Assembly: GCA_018970625.1 (NCBI GenBank)
Contig: JAGWVZ010000068.1
Location: 1-11,187, forward strand
Length of the DNA: 11,187 bases
Direction of reading: 5' to 3'
From: Myxococcales bacterium
GTDB taxonomy: Bacteria > Myxococcota > Bradymonadia > REDH01
Shown here: piece after piece, positions 6,765-11,187 of the stretch
Layout: each line of letters begins with the position of its first letter
How positions within the stretch are numbered: position 1 is the first letter of the stretch
Made by a program: the position numbers and the translations under genes
The notes under the pieces: generated by a model
The model's database searches: none
What the model saw: only the letters and a program-made list of their open reading frames with translations
Told to the model about the DNA's origin: nothing

Positions 6765-7985
6765 ATGATTCATCCGTTCCGTGCCTTTCGTCCTTCGCAA
6801 TCGATTGTGGCCGAGGTGGTTTGTCCTCCGTACGATGTCATCGATACGGCCGAGGCACGCGCCCTGGCGCAGGGCAAGGCGTTGAGCTTTTTGCGGGTCA
6901 TTCGGCCCGAGATCGACCTTCCCGAAGGGACCGACGAGCACGCCGACGCGGTGTATGCGGGTGGCGCAAAGCGTCTGCAGGCGTTGCTGAGTACAGAAGG
7001 ATTCGTGTGGGACGCACAACCTTCACTCTACGTGTATCGGCTCGCCACACCGACCCGTTCGCAGACGGGTATTTTTGCGTGTGTCTCCGTGGACGATTAC
7101 GACGCAGGGCGTATTGTTCGGCATGAGAATACGCGGCAGGACAAAGAGGACGATCGCACGTGGCATATTCTCGAGCAGCGAGCGCACGCCGAGCCGGTGA
7201 TGCTGACCTACCGCGACGTGGACGCGGTGAGCGAGCTGGTCGCGGCTGCCATGAAAGGTGAGCCGACCTTGCACGTGCAGGTCGGCGATGTGGCACACAC
7301 GCTCTGGGCGATTGCGAACGTCGCCGCCATGCAGCAGGCATTTGCGGCAGTCGACCGGCTCTACGTCGCCGACGGCCACCATCGCTGCAAGGCGTCGAGC
7401 CGTGCGGCTGGCGAGCTGCGGGGTACCGCGGGCCACGCGCCGGGGGTCGATGTGTTTCCGGCTGTCGTGTTCCCCATGAGCGAAATGGCGATCATGCCGT
7501 ACAACCGCATTCTTCGCACCCTCCCTTGCAGCAGGGCCGAGCTCGCAAAAGGCATTGATTTCGCCCTCGGCGGATTGTCGTGGGACCCGTCTCCGTCGCC
7601 TGAAAAGCCGGGGCACGTCTCCATGTATCTGGGGCGCGAGCTGGGCTGGCACGGCTTTGTTCTACCCAAAACGCAGCGCGAGACGGTCGCCGATCAGCTC
7701 GACGTGGCGCGTCTGTCGGAGTTTGTGCTTGAGCCAATGCTCGGTATTACCGACGCCCGCACCAACCAGAACATCGGCTTTGTGGGCGGCATTCGCGGCA
7801 CCGCAGAGCTGGAACGGCTGGTAGACGAAGGTCACGCGCAGGTGGCCTTCTCCATGTATCCGACGTCGATCGCCGAGCTGATGGATGTCTCGGATGCAGC
7901 GCTGCTGATGCCCCCGAAATCGACCTGGTTTGAGCCGAAATTATTATCGGGTCTGCTGGTGCATTTCTTTCAGGAGCAGGAATAA
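6765..7985 (+). CDS. DUF1015 (COG4198) family protein, serine-pathway associated
   Basis: A 406-residue protein of normal length for DUF1015. The family marks are in order: FRAFRP at 5-10, VVCPPYDVI at 18-26, the RHENT...DKEDDR segment at 119-131, YVADGHHR at 200-207, PYNRI, LSEFVLEPMLG, and the C-terminal MYPTSIAELM and MPPKSTWFEPKLLSGLL. The biochemical role is not firmly established. From general knowledge, DUF1015 genes are often beside serC and serA. The DGHHR core resembles the motif of ParB-like serine kinases (SerK, SbnI), so action on serine or phosphoserine is a reasonable inference only. There is no clear ribosome site before ATG 6765, but the domain begins right there. The stop codon is 3 nt before the serC start, so the two genes are almost certainly co-transcribed. 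Confidence 0.92.
   Translation: MIHPFRAFRPSQSIVAEVVCPPYDVIDTAEARALAQGKALSFLRVIRPEIDLPEGTDEHADAVYAGGAKRLQALLSTEGFVWDAQPSLYVYRLATPTRSQTGIFACVSVDDYDAGRIVRHENTRQDKEDDRTWHILEQRAHAEPVMLTYRDVDAVSELVAAAMKGEPTLHVQVGDVAHTLWAIANVAAMQQAFAAVDRLYVADGHHRCKASSRAAGELRGTAGHAPGVDVFPAVVFPMSEMAIMPYNRILRTLPCSRAELAKGIDFALGGLSWDPSPSPEKPGHVSMYLGRELGWHGFVLPKTQRETVADQLDVARLSEFVLEPMLGITDARTNQNIGFVGGIRGTAELERLVDEGHAQVAFSMYPTSIAELMDVSDAALLMPPKSTWFEPKLLSGLLVHFFQEQE
7978..7982 (+). promoter_or_regulatory. Ribosome binding site of serC
   Basis: AGGAA inside the last codons of the DUF1015 gene, 6 nt before ATG 7989. A second AGGAG lies slightly further upstream (7972-7976). This placement suggests coupling of serC translation to DUF1015. 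Confidence 0.6.
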
Positions 7986-7988
7986 CGC

Positions 7989-9071
7989 ATGAGCGCCAGC
8001 GGACGGACACATAATTTCTCTGCCGGTCCAAGTGCCCTGCCATTATCGGTGCTGCAGGAAGCGCGCGAAGAAATGCTTGTCTATCGAGACCTTGGCGCTT
8101 CGATCATGGAGGTGAGTCACCGTTCCCGGCAATACCTTGACATTGAAGCGAGCGCACGACGCTCCATGCGCGAATTACTGGGTATTGGCGACGAGTGGCA
8201 TATTCTGTTTCTGCAGGGCGGTGCCTCTCTTCAATTTTATCAGGTGGCTCTGAATTTTCTGGGTGCAGAAAAAAAGGCCGGTTATCTGGTGACAGGACAA
8301 TGGGCCGAAAATGCCTTTGTTGAAGCCGCACGGGTTGGCCAAGCCTACGAGGTGGCATCCAGCAAGGCATCCGCGTTCGATCATATCCCCGACCAGGAAT
8401 CGTGGCAGTGGCAGCCCGACTCTTCCTGGCTGCACTACACATCCAACAATACCATTTACGGTACGCAGTTTCACAGCGAGCCGGTTGTCAACGCACCCCT
8501 GGTCTGTGACGCCTCCAGTGATTTCCTGAGCCGCCCCCTGCAGATGAGTCGCTATGGACTGATTTACGCGGGCGCACAGAAAAATCTGGGGCCCGCCGGA
8601 GTCACCATCGTGCTGATCCATCGTGATTTTCTTGCGACGCGATCACCCGGCCTGCCCACGATGCTGGACTATGGAACGCACGCAAAAGACCTCTTCAACA
8701 CGCCTCCGGTATTTGCCATTTATCTGGTCGAAAAAGTGCTGCGTCACCTGCTGGCCACCGGCGGAGTGCCCGGTGCGCTGCAACGAAATACCCGCAAGGC
8801 GCAGTCTCTCTACGCCGAAATTGACCGCACAGGTTTCTGGCGGGGAACGGCGCACGCCGGCTCTCGCTCCGCTATGAATGTCTGTTATCGCATTCATAAC
8901 CCCGCTCTCGAAGACACGTTTATTCGCGAAGCCGAGGCGCAGGGGCTTACGGGCCTCAAGGGATACCGCACCGTGGGCGGCATGAGGGCTTCGCTTTACA
9001 ACGCGGTCACGCAGGAATCTGTCGATGCGCTGGTAAGCTTCATGCGCGACTTTGAAACACGCTTCGGTTGA
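7989..9071 (+). CDS. serC: Phosphoserine aminotransferase
   Basis: Pyridoxal-phosphate enzyme that transaminates 3-phosphohydroxypyruvate with glutamate to O-phosphoserine, the second step of serine synthesis; it also serves pyridoxine synthesis in some bacteria. The protein is 360 residues, as is usual (E. coli SerC is 362). Visible marks are NFSAGPSALP at 9-18, the EVSHRS substrate loop at 41-46 (H44, R45), FLQGGAS at 74-80, the TSNNTIYGTQ segment, and the PLP-lysine motif YAGAQKNLGPAG with K198. GGMRASLYNA at 330-339 carries substrate-binding R333. No truncation or missing key residue was found. It lies 3 nt after the DUF1015 gene and directly before a hydroxylase gene. Neither serA nor serB is in the window, so the rest of the pathway must be encoded elsewhere. 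Confidence 0.97.
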   Translation: MSASGRTHNFSAGPSALPLSVLQEAREEMLVYRDLGASIMEVSHRSRQYLDIEASARRSMRELLGIGDEWHILFLQGGASLQFYQVALNFLGAEKKAGYLVTGQWAENAFVEAARVGQAYEVASSKASAFDHIPDQESWQWQPDSSWLHYTSNNTIYGTQFHSEPVVNAPLVCDASSDFLSRPLQMSRYGLIYAGAQKNLGPAGVTIVLIHRDFLATRSPGLPTMLDYGTHAKDLFNTPPVFAIYLVEKVLRHLLATGGVPGALQRNTRKAQSLYAEIDRTGFWRGTAHAGSRSAMNVCYRIHNPALEDTFIREAEAQGLTGLKGYRTVGGMRASLYNAVTQESVDALVSFMRDFETRFG

Positions 9072-9088
9072 ACGCGACGGGCGGCTGC

Positions 9089-9700
9089 ATGCTCAACGAT
9101 GAACAGCTCGATCAGCTTGCCGCACACCATTTTGTGCAGGGCAGCGGATTTTCGGACGCTGCCACGCTGAATCGGGCGCGGGGCGAGCTTCGGGAGCTGC
9201 TGCAAGCACAGCGCCTGCGCCCGGCTGCAGTCAGTCGGGGTGAAGCCCGTCGCGTTGACGCGACCGAGCGCTCCGACCTCATCGCGTGGATCGATCCGTC
9301 CGACGCGACGCCCGCCCTGAACGTACTGCATGGTGTTTTTCAGTCCCTGCAGTCGCAGCTGAATGAAGGGCTGTTTCTGGGGCTGCGCTCGTTCGAGCTT
9401 CAGGCGGCGGTGTATCCGGGCGGCGGTGCACATTACCGGCGGCACGTGGATGCCTTTCCCGGTAGCGAAAACCGGATCGTGACGGCGATTGTGTACCTGA
9501 ACCCGGACTGGAGGCCCGAAGACGGCGGCGAGCTGCTGGCCTGGGCGCCAGACATCACCACCGTGGCACCCGGGCTGGGCCGGTGGGTCGTTTTTTTGAG
9601 CGACCGCATTGAGCACGAGGTACAGCCGTCATTCGCCGAGCGCTGGGCGCTGACCGCATGGTTCAGACGCACACCGCCAGGCGTTGCCGCCGCCCTGTGA
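9089..9700 (+). CDS. Prolyl-hydroxylase (PHD/EGLN-like) 2-oxoglutarate/Fe(II) dioxygenase
   Basis: A 203-residue single-domain oxygenase that should hydroxylate a prolyl (or related) residue of a protein using O2, Fe(II) and 2-oxoglutarate. The Fe ligands are H119 and D121 (YRRHVDAF) and H176 (DRIEHEVQP); R185 (AERWALTAWF) is the 2-oxoglutarate anchor. RSDLIAWID (61-69), the YPGGGAHY lead-in (109-116), IVYLNPDW and DGGELL match the HIF prolyl hydroxylase / Pseudomonas PPHD branch better than the plant P4H or AlkB branches. PPHD is known to hydroxylate elongation factor Tu; that target here is inference. ATG 9089 is preferred, although TTG 9068 would overlap the serC stop and add seven residues; neither has a strong ribosome site. 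The gene is probably the third in the DUF1015-serC operon. Confidence 0.9.
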   Translation: MLNDEQLDQLAAHHFVQGSGFSDAATLNRARGELRELLQAQRLRPAAVSRGEARRVDATERSDLIAWIDPSDATPALNVLHGVFQSLQSQLNEGLFLGLRSFELQAAVYPGGGAHYRRHVDAFPGSENRIVTAIVYLNPDWRPEDGGELLAWAPDITTVAPGLGRWVVFLSDRIEHEVQPSFAERWALTAWFRRTPPGVAAAL

Positions 9701-9753
9701 CGTGTCCGGCTCGCCTGCTCGGCTAAACCGGGGCAGGGTGCAGGGCATTCGCT

Positions 9754-9775
9754 GGTTGCACGCTGGGCAGCAACC
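9754..9775. repeat. Inverted repeat with possible promoter upstream of the membrane-protein gene
   Basis: GGTTGC, ten bases, GCAACC: perfect 6-bp arms in the 123-bp gap 9701-9823. TTGCAC (9757-9762) and CATAAA (9778-9783), 15 bp apart, could be a weak plus-strand promoter overlapping the repeat. There is no T-run after the stem, so it is not a good terminator for the hydroxylase gene. Confidence 0.3.
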
Positions 9776-9788
9776 TCATAAAAGCACG

Positions 9789-9798
9789 ACGCATGCGT
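9789..9798. repeat. 10-bp palindrome before the membrane-protein gene
   Basis: ACGCATGCGT, perfect dyad symmetry, 25 bp before the GTG start at 9824. It may be an operator just downstream of the candidate promoter, or chance. Confidence 0.25.
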
Positions 9799-9823
9799 TG
9801 CTCTCTCGCCGGCGTGAACCTTC

Positions 9824-10324
9824 GTGTCTTCTTCCGCTCCTGAAACTCCTCGCGTCGTGTTGTGGTATCAGACCTATTGCGCCGCCGTGGCCGCGCTGTG
9901 GGCGACCGCAACCCTGCTGTCTGTTGGGCTGGTTGTGAGCTCGCGCCGGGTCGCCGAGGCCTGGTCCATGGACCCGGTCGCCGGGCTGCTCTTCTCACTG
10001 ACGCTGCTGTTCGTGATGCTCTTTCTGACGGCGGTCCACATTGCCGGTCATCGAACGGCCCAGGTAGCCGGTACGTGGAACATTCATGCCGTTGTGCTCG
10101 GACTTGACCTGACAACGCTATTTTTATGGCCAGCAGCCCTTCCACTGCTCTGGTTCTGGCTAAAACCAGAGACGCGAGCGTGGTATCTGGCCGGAATACC
10201 AGCGCCACCGGTGGCCGCGACGGCCCAGCCCACGGCACCTGTGCTCGAGCAAACCGCTGCGCCAGTGGCCGCGCCACCGGTCGATCATCGCAAACTACCC
10301 TCTATCAAACAGCGGCTACGATGA
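9824..10324 (+). CDS. Three-helix membrane protein of unknown function with Pro/Ala-rich tail
   Basis: A 166-residue inner-membrane protein I do not recognise as a named family. Three hydrophobic segments are visible: about residues 13-38 (AAVAALWATATLLSVGLVV), 52-74 (VAGLLFSLTLLFVMLFLTAV) and 88-113 (HAVVLGLDLTTLFLWPAALP then LLWFWL). KPETRAWYLAG follows the last helix, then a Pro/Ala/Val-rich linker (125-153) and a short basic end (DHRKLPSIKQRLR). The frame has a stop at 9815-9817, so GTG 9824 is the first possible start; a later GTG at 9857 would remove the polar N-terminus. Its stop overlaps the next start as ATGA (10321-10324), implying translational coupling with the GlmU-like protein. 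Its role might be membrane scaffolding of that partner, which is speculative. Confidence 0.75.
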   Translation: MSSSAPETPRVVLWYQTYCAAVAALWATATLLSVGLVVSSRRVAEAWSMDPVAGLLFSLTLLFVMLFLTAVHIAGHRTAQVAGTWNIHAVVLGLDLTTLFLWPAALPLLWFWLKPETRAWYLAGIPAPPVAATAQPTAPVLEQTAAPVAAPPVDHRKLPSIKQRLR

Positions 10325-11187
10325 CGACCGATCCCTTGTTATTGCATCATTTGCAGAGGCGGGGTGTGGTGATTCACGCGCCTGAATCGGTCACGATCGA
10401 AGGCGTTCAACCGGAGCGCATTGAAGCGGGGGTCGAGATTTTTCCGGGCGTGAACCTGCGTGGCGCAGACACGCTGCTGGGTGCCGGCACGCGTCTGGGA
10501 CGCGCGGGTGGTGGCTGGTTCGAGAATGTTCGCGCAGGGCGTGGGGTGGATTTATATGGGGGTTATTTTCAGGACTGTGTGTTTCTCGACGGTGTAACCA
10601 TGCGCGGACAATCCGAGGTCCGCGGCGGCACCCTGCTCGAGGAAGAATGTGAGGCCGCACACCATGTGGGCTATAAAATGACCATCCAGCTGCCCTGGGT
10701 GGTGGCCGGAAGCCTCGTGAATTTCTGCGACGCGCTGGTCAGCGGCGGCACCAGCCGCAAAGACCACAGCGAAATTGGTTCCACGCTCGCATTGTATAAT
10801 TATACCCCGTGGGGCGATAAGTTTGCGTCTCTCTTCGGTGATGTGCCGAACGGGGTCTTCTGCCGCCAGAGACGTATCTTTATCGGCGGTCAAACCCAGA
10901 TTGTCAGCCCCGTACACATGGGGTTTGGCAGCGTGCTGGCCGCGGGCAGCTCACTGCGTCGCTCCGTTGCCGAAAACCGGCTGGTTTCCTTTGCAGCGGC
11001 CGAGTTTGACATGCCCTTTGATGGTGTCCGCTATGGGGCTCTGACTCCCAAATTCGAGTTGACGTGCCGGTATATCGGCAACCTGCATGCGCTGCTGACC
11101 TTTTACACGCTGGTTCGTCTGCCCTCTACGGACAACGACTTCGAAACAGCTCTCTACAACGCGGCGATACAACAGATCACCCAGGGC
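10321..11187 (+). CDS. GlmU-like left-handed beta-helix protein (partial, runs off right edge)
   Basis: The first 289 codons are visible, with no stop. The sequence shows the hexapeptide-like periodicity of a left-handed beta-helix. It matches proteins commonly annotated as UDP-N-acetylglucosamine pyrophosphorylase-related: a start VVIHAPESVTIEG, PERIEAGVEIFPGVNLRGAD, then LLGAGTRLG, GTLLEEE with HVGYKMTIQLP, VNFCDALVSGGTSRKDHSEI and GVFCRQRRIFIGGQ. HSEIG and YNYTPWGDK resemble the acetyl-CoA/sugar-binding turns of the GlmU C-terminal domain. There is no N-terminal nucleotidyltransferase domain with its GxGTRM motif before it, so GlmU function cannot be assumed; sugar-nucleotide acyl transfer or binding is the likely theme. 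It is translated with the upstream membrane protein through an ATGA overlap and has no ribosome site of its own. Confidence 0.75.
   Translation, partial: MTTDPLLLHHLQRRGVVIHAPESVTIEGVQPERIEAGVEIFPGVNLRGADTLLGAGTRLGRAGGGWFENVRAGRGVDLYGGYFQDCVFLDGVTMRGQSEVRGGTLLEEECEAAHHVGYKMTIQLPWVVAGSLVNFCDALVSGGTSRKDHSEIGSTLALYNYTPWGDKFASLFGDVPNGVFCRQRRIFIGGQTQIVSPVHMGFGSVLAAGSSLRRSVAENRLVSFAAAEFDMPFDGVRYGALTPKFELTCRYIGNLHALLTFYTLVRLPSTDNDFETALYNAAIQQITQG

Noticed and set aside
1..10392. Identical 14-mer cgcctgaatcggtc at 1-14 and 10379-10392
   Set aside because: One copy is antisense macroglobulin code and the other codes for the start of the beta-helix protein. A match of this length is near what chance allows in 11 kb, and the flanks do not match.
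1..11187. Defence island, prophage, transposon, CRISPR or tRNA
   Set aside because: No transposase, integrase, phage, Cas, toxin or nuclease motifs, no direct-repeat arrays and no tRNA cloverleaf were seen. The genes are metabolic, envelope or conserved-unknown, with similar base composition throughout.

Overview
The window carries eight protein-coding genes and no RNA genes, insertion sequences or CRISPR arrays that I could see. It is moderately GC-rich, and codon third positions in the genes lean to G and C. The gene content suggests a Gram-negative bacterium with an outer membrane, tentatively of the deltaproteobacterial / Myxococcota / Bradymonadota type: a very large lipid-anchored alpha-2-macroglobulin, a HisJ-like PHP phosphatase, and a left-handed beta-helix GlmU-like protein. 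The taxonomic guess is inference from family memory, not from a marker gene.

Left part (1-5223), minus strand. A PHP-family (histidinol-phosphatase-like) gene lies upstream of a huge alpha-2-macroglobulin lipoprotein gene. The two are separated by 245 bp with no gene. The macroglobulin runs off the left edge, so only its first 1353 residues are visible: lipobox, MG domains, bait region and the start of the thioester domain with an intact Cys-Phe-Glu-Gln motif.

Middle (5224-6764). A small YkvA/DUF1232 protein is transcribed to the right, divergently from the PHP gene. It converges, 12 bp end to end, on a DUF2461 gene on the minus strand. A 153-bp divergent promoter region with two perfect inverted repeats separates DUF2461 from the next rightward group.

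Right part (6765-11187), plus strand. DUF1015, serC and a prolyl-hydroxylase (PHD/EGLN-like) 2-oxoglutarate oxygenase are packed almost without gaps and look like one operon built around phosphoserine/serine metabolism. After a 123-bp gap, a three-helix membrane protein is joined by a 4-nt ATGA overlap to a GlmU-like beta-helix protein that runs off the right edge.

The points most worth attention are: the macroglobulin, whose only two visible cysteines are the lipid-anchor and thioester residues, with an acidic bait region; the DUF1015-serC pairing, with a DGHHR motif in DUF1015; and the EGLN-like hydroxylase coupled to serC. I did not find a clear-cut undescribed multi-gene defence or mobile system.
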